From assembly GCA_001579985.1 (NCBI GenBank), contig LRSR01000056.1:1-37546 (forward strand): 37,546 bases of DNA, given 5' to 3'. The stretch comes from Hypsibius dujardini. Taxonomy: Eukaryota; Tardigrada; Eutardigrada; Parachela; Hypsibiidae. Below the pieces are notes generated by a model. It ran no database searches. It saw only the letters and a program-made list of their open reading frames with translations, and was not told the origin of the DNA. Position numbers and translations under genes: made by a program. Positions 20,868 to 34,961 of this stretch are shown here, piece by piece (positions within the stretch are counted from its first letter, which is position 1; each line of letters opens with the position of its first letter).

Positions 20868-21402
20868 AAGACGGACGGACGGACAGACAGACAAACAGAC
20901 AGACAGACAGAGAGACAGACAGGCAGACAGGCAAACAGAAAGACAAGCCAACAGACGAATCAATGTCGAAAATTAAAAACCTTGTTTGATTTTAGATCAT
21001 CCAAGGGTCCTCGACCTAGCTGAGACCCTACATCGCGATCTCAGCAAAGTCTTCCATGACACCAACAGCCTTGTGATAAGCACTGCCTTGCAAGTCGCCT
21101 CCTCGGCCGACGTGCTCGGTCAATTCGACAAAGCCTTCACCTACTTCAGCGCTCTGCGCTTGACCTACCCAAAAGTCTTTCCTTTTTGGAGCTTCCAGAA
21201 CGCGGAAATCCTCATGAAATGCACCACCCGTGGACTCCTTGTCAAAACCAATCAGAAAGATCAGCGCGCCCTGCTCATTCACTTTGTCGAAGCTATGAAG
21301 ATCGTCACGGTGTGCGCCGGACGGGACTCACCGACCTTCGCCTACTACAAAAAGTTCTACGACGATTGTCGCGAAGTATGCTTTCCCGAACTGCCCCATT
21401 AA
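18835..21402 (+). CDS. SET and MYND domain protein (SMYD family), 8 exons
   Basis: SMYD proteins are lysine methyltransferases in which a MYND zinc finger interrupts the SET domain. Exons 18835-19022, 19313-19376, 19450-19581, 19747-19822, 19898-20119, 20196-20284, 20418-20727 and 20996-21402 give about 495 residues. The MYND finger is complete: C57, C60, C70, C73, C79, C83, H92, C96. The second half of SET includes [10 protein letters not shown] and then DHACLPNA at 228-235, where the family has NHSCxPN, followed by SYLD (261-264). Post-SET cysteines are C284, C286 and C289. The last exon is helical, like the SMYD C-terminal domain. The N-terminal GxGL SAM-binding motif is not evident ([11 protein letters not shown] instead), so methyltransferase activity is uncertain. 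I cannot assign a vertebrate subtype. Introns 3 and 7 hold CTGT and CAGA tracts. TATAAAAG at 18820 lies too close to the start codon to act as its TATA box. Confidence 0.9.
19644..19690. repeat. CTGT microsatellite in SMYD intron 3
   Basis: Eleven near-perfect TCTG units shortly after the exon 3 donor. Confidence 0.9.
20745..20945. repeat. long degenerate CAGA microsatellite in SMYD intron 7
   Basis: About 200 bp of CAGA, TAGA, CGGA and CAGC tetranucleotides that fill most of the intron. It begins about 20 bp after the exon 7 donor at 20728. Confidence 0.9.
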
Positions 21403-21800
21403 GTTGCCATTCTTTCTCCCCGTTTTCGTTCCTCTGCTGGATCACCTCAATTCCTCATTTTCTTTTCCGCTTCCCTCTCTCTAGAGCTGAGCCTTCCCCA
21501 CCACACACACACTCCAGTGATCATCCCGAGAGTCCCCGGTCCCACACCAGTCCCGATCAGACCACCTACCTTCCGGTGTGTCCCACCATCCCAAGGACCC
21601 AACCTAGGGACCCAACCCGGAGAATTGTGACCCGCTGTGCCGCTGTAAGCGTTAGTTAGAGTAACGCTGGTACCCTTCTTTTCCACCGGATCCTGAGATT
21701 TGAACCATACACATGTCCTCTCCCTCCTGAGTTTTAGCAACCGTGTTCCACCATGAAGCTCACGATGATGTTGGGTTCCTTCCCATGTGTGAGATGGTTC

Positions 21801-21806
21801 AATAAA
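21801..21806 (+). terminator. poly(A) signal AATAAA of SMYD gene
   Basis: Exact AATAAA 399 bp after the SMYD stop codon, followed by a GGCGGTGGCC G/T-rich stretch. Further ATAAAATAAAATG follows near 21990, a possible alternative. Confidence 0.6.
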
Positions 21807-22049
21807 CTGGGCGGTGGCCTTGGATGAATGAGTACCTATGCTCTTGTACGAAAGAAGACTAGTTCATCTCAACGAACCACGACAGGTTACGCGGTTCAAG
21901 GATTGTGATGTAGAATGGATGTATCGACTTTTCAAACTCTCCAGTGATTTCTAGGTTTAAGTGTTCTGGAGTAAATGACGGAGCTGATAAAATAAAATGA
22001 AATATTATGAGGGCTGTTATTCATGTATGTAAACCCTTTACGGAGTGGC

Positions 22050-22430
22050 TATTTCACCCCCCCCCGTTTTGGGGCCCAATAACCTCGGCTATTTTACCCC
22101 TCCCTGAATACATCTCTAGGCGCATCTGCTATTTTACCTTTCCCATGTTGTTCGTCTTTTCTTCAGTCTGTCCTTTGTCCATCCGTACGTTCTCCGTCTG
22201 TCCGTCCGTTGACCGTCCGTCCGTTGTCGAACAGATGGTCGAACAACGGGCAACGAATGAACGGATAGCGTATGAACAAACGTATCAGACGGACGGACGG
22301 ACGGACGGACGGACGGACGGACGGATGGGTGAACAATGGACAGGCAGACAACGGACGGACAGGCGGACAAAGCGGCAGCATGGGTGCCGGGGTGCTATTG
22401 GGCCCTACACATTACAAGGGAGGGGTAAAA
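22050..22430. repeat. repeat cluster: GGCTATTTTACCCCTCCC motifs and ACGG/CCGT tracts
   Basis: Three direct copies of a GCTATTTTACCCC-like phrase occur at about 22048, 22085 and 22125, and one inverted copy at about 22420. Between them lie CCGT-rich sequence, an inverted repeat (CCGTTGTCGAACAGATGG and its complement near 22210-22240), and a pure ACGG tract at about 22286-22330. No coding signal was found. Confidence 0.6.
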
Positions 22431-22661
22431 CAGCTGTAGCCTAAACTGTATTTACTGACCGCTGTTGATATGTATTATCCAGTGGAACCACAACGTTAAC
22501 TTGAACTAGTTGAGAAAAGCCGACAAAGAGTCCTCCGGGCACTAGATAATTAATAACAGTTATGAAACCACTATGGTAGGAAATATTAGTAAGTAATATT
22601 AGTACATGTACCTGTAATCTCTAATGTCAATGTGAATTTCCGCATCTGATGTGCAGTACAA

Positions 22662-22856
22662 CTTTGGGCAAAAAAATCGGGATGTTCGATTTGTCAAGAG
22701 GCAATTTGTTACCACAAGGCTGCAGGCTAAGCACGTGTGATCTTATGGTTAACCATTTCCGCATCAAGTCACAGCACTTTTTTTGTATAGCCTGCAATCT
22801 TGTGGTAACAAAATACCTCTTGACAAATCGAGCGTCCCGATTTTTCTGGCCAAAGG
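22662..22856. mobile_element. hairpin (MITE-like) element, about 75-bp arms
   Basis: The left arm 22662-22731 contains TTCGATTTGTCAAGAGGCAA, TTGTTACCACAAGG and GCAGGCTA. The right arm 22782-22856 carries the same blocks inverted (TAGCCTGCA, CTTGTGGTAACAAAATACCT, TTGACAAATCGAGCG). Arms differ at a few positions around a centre of about 50 bp. Probably a non-autonomous inverted-repeat element. Confidence 0.75.
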
Positions 22857-23927
22857 TGTATTACTCTTTATCTGGGTTATTTATTCGCTGCACATATGAT
22901 TGCTTGTTTTTTAAGGATCGTTGAGCAAATCAGAACGAAAAACTATTTCCGGCTTTCACTCATTTCAGTATGTGTAGTAGTGTGCACCATCTTACGGTAT
23001 ATGCTCACTGCAAGGGATGCCCAAACTAAACTAAAATTTCACTTTGTTTTGATCACTAATTTTTTTAGCTTTTTGTTTTGAGTTTCGAAAGAAATTAAAC
23101 TAAAAATAAAAATATATCGGCGCCTAAAGATTTAATTGGGAAACACTGAAACAAAAATACATTCAGTCAACTAATTTTATTCGAACTAACGAGTAAAGTA
23201 AAAATATGATTCATTAAGAAAGACCAAACCAAAAATCCAAAAATCCTTGGTCACTAAATATAATTTGACAAAAAAACAATTCAGTCGAATAATTTTAGTT
23301 TCTGCCATCTCCAGTTGCGCCCGCAAACGGGGACGTAAAATAAACAAAAGCAGCGCCACCAAACGGGAAGCACAAGGAGCCCGCCTCGCTGAACGCTCTC
23401 GTGACTCGTTCTCTCTCTCGGTGACTCGTTCACTCTCTCGGTGACGCATCCTTGGGAATGACAGGTTCATCGACAGCTTCCTGTGCATAGGGAAACACAC
23501 CACCACTGACACGCTGCAAGCTGTGAACGCCGGCCCATAAGCTGTCCAATCTGTAACCTAATAGCGCGCCTCTGTCTGGCTCCCTGCCTTCAGCCTCCGC
23601 AGTCACAGCCGGTTTGGTCCCTTCCTGCTTTGTCGTGTCATTGTCTTCTTCTTCTCCTCCCTTCCTGTCTGTGCTTTCCCTTCCGGTGTTTGTCTGTGTC
23701 GCACAGCGCAAACAGGCAAAACCGGACAGACTTTCCAGGCAGAAAAGCAAGACCGAGCCAGACAGACAAGCGAAATTTCTCTCGTTCGCATACCGCTTCG
23801 TCGTCGTTTTTGGCTCTGTGCGAGTAGAAACGAGACAGTGCCGGGTGGCAGGCCATTAGATTAGTGTGTTGATTTTAACAGCCTCCTGGACAAATAGCGT
23901 CCATTCCACCTGCCGCGCAAGCTGTTG

Positions 23928-23981
<54 letters not shown>

Positions 23982-24221
23982 CATCGGAATTTTAATCCGA
24001 CCGAAATTCTGACGCTTTAATTTTTATTCCTCCCTCATCGGAAAAAAATTCGATTACCATTCGTGCCTTGTAGTTTTTATTTCTGGACTTTCAGCGTCTT
24101 TTATTTTACGGGATCATTTTATCTTCACCTGTGGAATTTCAATTGTTTCGATATACATATTTGGCTGGAGGATTTTTATTTCATTTTCTTCCCCCCTCCC
24201 ATCACGACCTGAAGCATTCCC
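22857..24221. other. intergenic region upstream of the Ras gene
   Basis: I find no exon here that I can support. It holds an AT-rich part (22870-23300), an imperfect duplication of GTGACTCGTTCTCTCTCTCG near 23400-23450, and the TG tract at 23929-23978. The Ras promoter and 5' leader must lie in the downstream part. Confidence 0.5.
23929..23978. repeat. TG dinucleotide microsatellite, about 25 units
   Basis: Uninterrupted TGTGTG tract roughly 250 bp upstream of the Ras start codon, so in its promoter or 5' leader. Confidence 0.98.
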
Positions 24222-24230
24222 ATGCAAAAT

Positions 24231-27746
<3,516 letters not shown>

Positions 27747-28294
27747 TTCCATTGACCACTCCAACCGGAAGCAATCCTTGTTACGCTCGTCACCTCATGC
27801 TCTCCCTCTCCGCCCCTTCCTCTCTTCCACGTCCAAACTCTTCAATATCAAAATGCAACTGGACCACACGAACGGACAAGTCATCGAAAGCCATAGCGAC
27901 GTTTCAGTTTTGACATCTTTCGTCTTGGACGCCGCGGCTGTGGACGTCTTCCTTTCCTGGTATGCATAATGCCATGGGTCCTGTTCAGGTCCCGAGTGGT
28001 ATTTCTTATGTATTTCTTCTTTATGTCCGACCCCCAATTGTTGAATGAGAGACAGCACGACTGCTTTGTTTTGTATCGCTTGCGTGGTGGTCAGTTCGAC
28101 CGATTGACGCAATAACTTTTGCAGATATTATTCTTATCTATTTTTTTGTATTTTTTGTCAACGCGCGCGGAAATTATTTTGCTACTACTCTTGAACGGAA
28201 TTGTTTTTATGGCCATTTTTTATGCCAACGGCCGTGCAATATCTGGAACGATCTGGTGGTAAACATACAGAGACGGACGGACAGAAAGGCGGAC

Positions 28295-28335
<41 letters not shown>

Positions 28336-29152
28336 TATAGACAGACAGACAGACAGACATACAGACACAGACACACAAACAACAAACCGGAGTATCCCGA
28401 CCATTTATTTTTCAACTCTCAGATCAAGAAATAGTTTAACTTTGCTGAAATCGAGTTTGAAAGTAATTTGATACTTACCCGGGGAGAATTAATTGAAATA
28501 GTCTGAGTGGCGTTTTTACAGCGTCAGGAGAGCCTCCATTTTCAGGCTTTTTACATGTTGAAGAGAGTTGTCAATACAATCCACTTTTTTCAGTGCCACC
28601 TGGCCCGACAATGCCCGCGTCAGTCTCAAAATGACCGCGGATGTATCACACAATCTAATTAGTCGACAAATAAAGAAAGAAAAGCCATGAAACTCTAAAA
28701 AAATGAAACTAAAAAACATCAGACTTAGAACAACATCCATTTTACATTTTGCAGAACGGGAGTCTCTATCAATAAATCAGGGCGTCTTTTCTTTGCTTAA
28801 CTTTGTACAGCAACAAAGAACAACATTGTTAATATTGTCCACAACTTCTTTCTATTCAGTGAAACAATCAGGGAAAAGATTGCAGACAAAAAACCTTTGT
28901 GGCCATTCTGATTATCTCCAAGCGAGAAAATGTCTAAAGTATCAACCATTAATAAAGCTACCGGTGTGTTGGGTTATATCTTCACTAAATTACGATTCCA
29001 TGATTGAGGGACTTTTATCAGAGGACAGGAGCTAAACTAAAGTTTTGCGACACTATCGCGTCATCATGATAGAAAATCGACATATCTGAAACTGTTCGCA
29101 CTTTGCTGACAGACCCTTTGTAGACTTGATACAATGGGACGATTCATCATGA
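27747..29152. other. intergenic region between convergent Ras and paraoxonase A genes
   Basis: Holds the Ras 3' UTR and a CAGA tract at about 28290-28376. A 110-codon open stretch at 28703-29035 resembles nothing I know and has no splice or codon support. No exact AATAAA for either gene is obvious. I call no gene here. Confidence 0.45.
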
Positions 29153-31985
29153 TCAGCAAATTAAACACTCGCAGTACAGAAGCTTGTGCGTGGGTGTGCC
29201 GATGAGGATGCCGCCCTTATAGAAGGAAGCCACACCGGATCCGATCAAGGCGCTGCCGTTGTTCGAGTAGATTTGGGAGACATCTTGGACGACGCCGGCG
29301 TACATTTTCAGCCTTAAAATCTGCAAAACATCAAAACAAATGGAATTATTAAACAATTCGTTACAAACAGGCATGTCTGAAAGACGGTTGTACGCCAGGT
29401 ACATATCAATCAAATCGGTAGAAACCGCCTTGTATGACCGCGGGTGCAGGCAGACAGGCAGACATACTGTGCAGGCAGACAGGCAGACAGGCAGGTGTAC
29501 TGCGCAGGCAGACAGGCAGACAGGCAGACAGGCAGATGTACTGTGGAGGCAGACAGGCAGGCGTACTGTGGAGGCAGACAAGCAGACGTACTGTGTTGTA
29601 GACACGAGACAAATCGGTAGTCATCAGACAAATCAGTACAGACACAGTCACATCTGACAAGCACAAAGATACTCGTAGTAATGAGGCGATTCAATCGAAA
29701 CTACTGGCATGTCTAAGCGGGAAACCACATCGGCACTCAGACAAGTATAAAGTCAGACAAATGACAAATGTCTGCTAGACATACAGTATGTCAGACTTAC
29801 CAAACTAGGCGAGAGCGTGCCAACTGGAAAAGCAACCTTCAGGAATATCTTGTACCCGATGGGATGAGTGCCCACCCAGACATCACCCGAATCTGGGTCC
29901 ACGTTGAGGTTGTCCACCAGAGCGCCAAGGTAGCGCGAGGAGACGTGCTCAAGCTGGCCCGGACGTGAGATCCTGAAGGTCGAAACCTGCTTAGCGCTGC
30001 TTTCAGCTACGTACAAGAACCTACACAAAAACGACCGATATTTCATCAGTCATAAATTTCACATTCGTCTCCCTTCACACTGAATTGCAATTTAATCGGT
30101 CATTCGAAAAGACAAAACAGCTTTTGTATTTCTAACCGATGGTCTGGGGAAATGGCAATGCCATTGGGTCGTCGCAGTTGCCGCATGGCAACATGTCCAG
30201 CCTTTCCGTCAAAGTAGACGACATTGTTAATCGGCAGGAAGGTGAAGTACTCTAGACGACGGATCCAGTTGTTGCGGAAGATGTAGTCGTTGGTGGTGTA
30301 GAACGTATCGAGTCCCGTCATTACCAGATCGTTGAGTCTGCGCAAGAAGAAAAACACGCAAAGATTACAATTTAAACCGTAACTTCTTACCGGGCGAGAC
30401 GGAAAAATGGGCGGCATAATGAGAGCAGAGACGAAGAGCGCTGCACTTACGAGGTGAAGCTGGCATCCTTAATTGAGCGAACATGTGTCAGCGTTCCCGC
30501 GGGAATGTTCCAGAGAAATTTCTCCACACTCTCCTCCGAGCCGGCCTCGTCGATGGCGTGCTGAATCACGTACACGAAGGTTTCTCCTGTCGAACCGAGA
30601 CTTCCGCTTACAGAATTCCGCTTACAAAGTTCCGCTAACCATTTGCATTTTAAATAATCAAGTCAAATTAAAGTTTACTATAATCGTATTGGTGAACATA
30701 CTCTCTGATCTGCTGAAAGAAATTATTTTCTTGGTCTTCCAGCTTTCAATATCGAGAACACGCGTTTTGGCTCATCTCTGCTAGACCGTTTCGGCCATGT
30801 TAGACCTTTCATACTGAGATGTGATTCTCCAGACAGTTATAGACTTTATTGTAAAAAAGGATCAATTCAAGGTGCATCCGCAAAATAGCGCTGTTAATGC
30901 GGTTTAATTTGGTCGACAGAAGGACATTCAGTCACACAGACAAACAGATGGCACGAATAGTGCAGAGAAAAGCGTCCATCCTTCTCCCTCGAGGCAGTGA
31001 AAAGAAACATATGCCGCAAATGTCTACGTTCGTTTACCTAATCTGGATTAAGGAAAAGAGGGACGCTTAACGCCCGGAAAGATATGGATCAACCAGGCTG
31101 ACACGATCTAGCGTAATGACGCCCTGCCAGTTCTTCATTTTTCTCTTGTTCTAATCGGAACGAAAAGTCTTTTCGCACGTGCCTATTTAACCGAGGTCTC
31201 GTGAATAATCGACGACGGTCGCGCATGGCGCCCTCAATTGAATTCAGTCAATGCGCGACAACGTTTTTCAGCAAGGCTTGAGGAAATCGCTTTTGGGATT
31301 TTTTCCGCTCAAAATGCATTCTGTTTTCGCCTCGCTCCTGCTTTTCGCCTCGCTCCTGCTTTTCGTCCTGGAGGTTCTTATACCGGTTCCTGTTGCGTCA
31401 ATCATTATTCGGAATAAGATGACCGAAAAAATTAGCTTGCCAAACCACAATCAGGAATCCGGATTGGCTAAATGGGTGGCTTTGCCGAAAGTGGAATTGC
31501 ACTGTCACCTGGAAGGGACCTTGCGTTTCTCTACCATCCTACAGGTTTGTATGCCCGTAGTTATGGTATTGTTGAAAAATGTTAAACTTTGCTTTGCAGG
31601 AAGCCAAGCGACACAAAATACAACTCCCATCGAACGACGAAGCGGAATTGCGAAAGTACTTTCTCGTTGAGGAAAAGGTTGACAGCTTGGCTAAATTCCT
31701 GCAGATAGTGGACCGTCAGCTGGTAATAATATCAAGGGGTGAGAAGGACTGAGGAGTTCCTGCAATCCAGCTACTAATACCGCAAATTTTGTTTAGATTA
31801 TCGTGCAGGACTTTCAGACAATTGTGCGGATGGCCAGGGAAGCTGTGATTGATCGATGCATGGATGGGATAAAGTACATACTGTGCCTGCCTGCCTGTGT
31901 ACCTGTCTGTGTGTCTGTCTGTGAGTCTGTGTGTGTGTGTGTGTCTGTCTGTGTCTGTGTCTGTGTCTGTGTCTGTGTGTGTGTC

Positions 31986-32025
<40 letters not shown>

Positions 32026-34477
32026 TGTGTGTCTGTCTGTGCGTCTGTGTGTCTGACGGTCTGTGTGTCTGTGTGTCTGTCTGTCTGTGTGCCTGCCTGA
32101 TTTCCTGCTTACCCGCCTGGTTCTCTGTGCGTGTGTCTCTCAGTCTATTTTTCTGGTTGATGTCTCTCTATCTGCCTGTAATTTTTCTCACTGCCTGACT
32201 GTGATCTGCCTTATTTGCTTAAACTACCAGTGCTCTGTCTCTGCGATTTCTAGCTGTTGCTTCTTTCTTCTGTCGACCTGTTTTTACTCAACTGATGATA
32301 TTTTCGTTCTCTTAGAGTGGTTGAGCTACGATACTCCCCTACAGGTCTGCAATCTGCGATGAAGAGCTCCAAGATTGCTGTTACGCTAGCAGAAATTCAT
32401 GACGCAGTTCAATCGGGTATCAATGAAGGGGCCAAGCTCTGCCAGGCGGATGGCGTTCCCATCTACGTTGGTCTTCTTTGTACCGGTATACTGGCAAAAG
32501 GCCAAACTGACATGAACAATACGGCAGAGTTCCTGTTGGCTAACAGGTAAGCGCTAGCATCCGATGAACCTCCGTTTTTGCCTCCGTTATAATAAGTTTC
32601 AACCCAGAGGCGACTTTATCGGCTTCGATGTTGCTGGAGCGGAAGAGAAGTTGTTGGATTATAAGGACATCTTCGATCGTGTCCACGAAGCCGGTATCAA
32701 GATCACTATCCATGCCGGAGAACTGCGAACACCTCAGAGTGTCGCCAATATCCGGGACGCCATTAAATCTCTACATGCAAGTATGCTCGAGAACTAATGG
32801 ACATGGTGCCCCTTAATACGGACTGGAACTGCGAAACGATACCCTGACGGTAGTGTGTTCCATTCAGGTCGGATCGGTCACGGTGTGAATGCAATCCGCG
32901 ACCCTGAGGTTTACCAGCTCGTAAAAGATTCCTCCACCCATTTAGAGCTTTGCCCAATCAGCAATGTCAGGACCAACGCCGTAGACGACATTAAAACGCA
33001 CCCCATAAAAAAGTACCTGGATGACTCATTCAACATTTCTATTAGCTCGGATGATCCTGCTGCGATGGACATAACCCTCAGTTGTAAGCGTTGAGATATA
33101 TAATATAGTCAAAGAAACAAACAGGCATACAGACATACTGAACAACATCCAGGCAAGCAGACAAGCATATATAAACAGATAGGCATACAGTCAGTCAGAT
33201 AGGTTTACATATAGACAGATAGATGGACAGACAGACAGACAGACACACAGGCAGGCAGAGAGACAGACAGAGAGACAGACACACACACAAAGGCAAACAG
33301 ATAAACAAATAAACAGACAGATAGACAGGTAGATAGACAGACAGGGAGACAGGCAGAGAGAAAAACAGACAAACAGATGCATATGCCAGTGTGCGTAAAC
33401 TAAAAAGTTTCTTCGTTAGACCAATACGGTGTGCTGCACCGGACCTTCAATTTCGGACTACCGGACTTTTTCCGTATGAACCGCGACGCATTGAGTGTCT
33501 CGTTCATCCCGATGCATTTAAAGAAACCCTTATTGGAGCAGTATTTTTCGATTGAGGCCGAGCGACGATTTTCAGCGAAGCATGAGGAGTCTGGACAATG
33601 GGCAGCTGCATGAAGGCAACACCTAATTCACTCTGCTTTACAGTACGTTTGCTTACTCTACCTGTTTCGGTCCATAAGCTGATGCCGTGCGGGTTGAGAT
33701 TCCCCTGGAGAGCGAAATATTCTTTGTGCGGTGTATCTTCATTTTTAAATGATCAGTCAGACGCATGTACATAAACATAAACCACTGACCTTGAAACCCA
33801 ACAGCTGTAGTTCTTTCGCTGGCTCCGCCGACTGGTTAAAGTTAAAGGACATTAGTCGTCCCTTGACGTGACTCAAGACTGGGTTCCGCATGTAATTTAG
33901 ACCCTAAAAAAATCACGAGAGATAACTACACGCAAATACATCTAAGTAATCAGTGTTCTACTTGACCAGCAGACGCTCTCTATCTGTATGTCTCTGTCTG
34001 TCTCTCTGTATGTCTGTGTCTGTCTTTCTGTATGTCCATGTCTATGTCTCTTTATCAGTCGGTTACCGATGAAAAGATGGCCATCCCGTTTGGCAGGACT
34101 TCGACATCTTCTGATCCTTGCTCTGCAAGTAGAAAACCCATACCACAGGCATCGTACAAAGCGCTTTACCTGTACTGGCAAGAACTACGGCAATGTACCT
34201 CCAATTTCTGGTGCATAAACTCCGGCAACTTCGTGGCATATTCCCGGCTGTTGGTTGTAGATAACTTTGTGGATATCGGCAAACTTTCTAAACTCATCAG
34301 GAAATAACACAATACAGTAGCATAAGATTTTCAAATGGCTGCTGCGTATTCAGGCATTCAAAGAATTACGCGATAAATGACATGGATGTCGTTTTCAAGA
34401 CGGTGAACTTACATGAATTCGTTAGCGTACCACAGGCCGAATGCGAAGAATATTCCAAAAGCTGCGAGGCGTAGCAT
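29153..34477 (-). CDS. paraoxonase/arylesterase family protein A, 9 exons
   Basis: Calcium-dependent lactonase of the PON family, a six-bladed beta-propeller often kept on membranes by an uncleaved N-terminal helix. Exons 34477-34413, 34287-34199, 34122-34067, 33903-33790, 33704-33662, 30586-30451, 30337-30137, 30020-29801 and 29320-29153 give 363 residues (human PONs 354-355). The hydrophobic N-terminus [16 protein letters not shown] is PON-like. All key residues are present by alignment with PON1: E56 and D57 (E53/D54), H114 in NPHGIS (H115), H132 (H134), N170 in LND (N168), N226 in PNGIA (N224), D271 and N272 in LVDN (D269/N270). The last exon ends [11 protein letters not shown], as in PONs. 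Intron 5 is about 3 kb and contains a whole adenosine deaminase gene on the other strand. Intron 8 has a CAGG/CAGA tract. Confidence 0.92.
29448..29590. repeat. CAGGCAGA repeats in paraoxonase A intron 8
   Basis: CAGACAGG blocks alternate with a longer phrase around GCAGACRTACTGTG, recurring about every 30-45 bp, so it is a compound micro- and minisatellite. Confidence 0.8.
31251..33613 (+). CDS. adenosine deaminase family protein, 7 exons, nested in a PON intron
   Basis: Zinc metallo-hydrolase that deaminates adenosine or a related nucleoside to the inosine form. Exons 31251-31544, 31600-31722, 31797-31873, 32316-32546, 32608-32780, 32868-33083 and 33420-33613 give 435 residues from the first ATG. 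Zinc and catalytic residues are all present: H84 and H86 (VELHCHLEG), H277 and E280 (ITIHAGE), H304 (RIGHG), D361 and D362 (SSDDP). [10 protein letters not shown] and GFDVAGAE are typical ADA strands. Before the catalytic domain lies a hydrophobic run at about 23-53, made by an 18-bp duplication, so the protein may be secreted or membrane-anchored if the start at 31251 or 31314 is used. A start at 31419 gives a cytosolic 379-residue enzyme. Introns 3 and 6 hold microsatellites. ADA itself, a bacterial-type Add relative or an ADAL-type enzyme all remain possible. Confidence 0.9.
31888..32105. repeat. TG/TCTG compound microsatellite in adenosine deaminase intron 3
   Basis: Mixed CTGT, GTCTGTGT and pure TG blocks over more than 200 bp, starting about 15 bp after the exon 3 donor. 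Confidence 0.93.
33195..33380. repeat. CAGA microsatellite in adenosine deaminase intron 6
   Basis: Degenerate CAGA, TAGA and CAGG units over about 180 bp that fill half the intron. Confidence 0.9.
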
Positions 34478-34961
34478 TTTCCTTTGCAAGCTGTTAGAAA
34501 CGTTTAGCGCAAACTTGAAAAGCACCCGTTAATATTGATATTAATTTAAATCTAGCACGAAATATAGCGACAGTTTTCCGCATCCGAGTATCAGCAATGC
34601 ATTTTGCACATGTCCCGGTGCGTGTGTCTGTGTCTCACAGTTGATCCACATCCACAGTTGATCCCACAGTTGATACTACCGCACTCGGTAGTAGAAGACG
34701 AGATAGTAGGAAGTAGTAAATGCGATGAAACAGCTGATTACAAAAAGCCTCGAGGGTCGAGGGCACAGCAGATACAGTCACTGTAGAGAGCCAATCAACT
34801 CAATGGCAACGCCCTAGGCACGAAGCAGCAACCAGAGGCACATCGAGTGCATTTTACATGAGTAATAAGATTTAACTAAATCTTGAAACACGGTTGAAGA
34901 CCATTTTGCTCATCACAAAGTCTTAGAAAAGATATCAACCTAAAAAAGGTTCACTCGAGTG
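34478..34961. other. spacer between tandem paraoxonase genes
   Basis: 484 bp that must hold the promoter of paraoxonase A and the 3' UTR of paraoxonase B, both minus strand. CCACAGTTGAT occurs three times near 34635-34675 as a short direct repeat. I see no TATA box or exact AATAAA. Confidence 0.5.

Noticed and set aside
28703-29035. 110-codon open frame in the spacer after Ras
   Set aside because: No recognisable homology, splice signals or promoter, and the composition is AT-rich like its surroundings.
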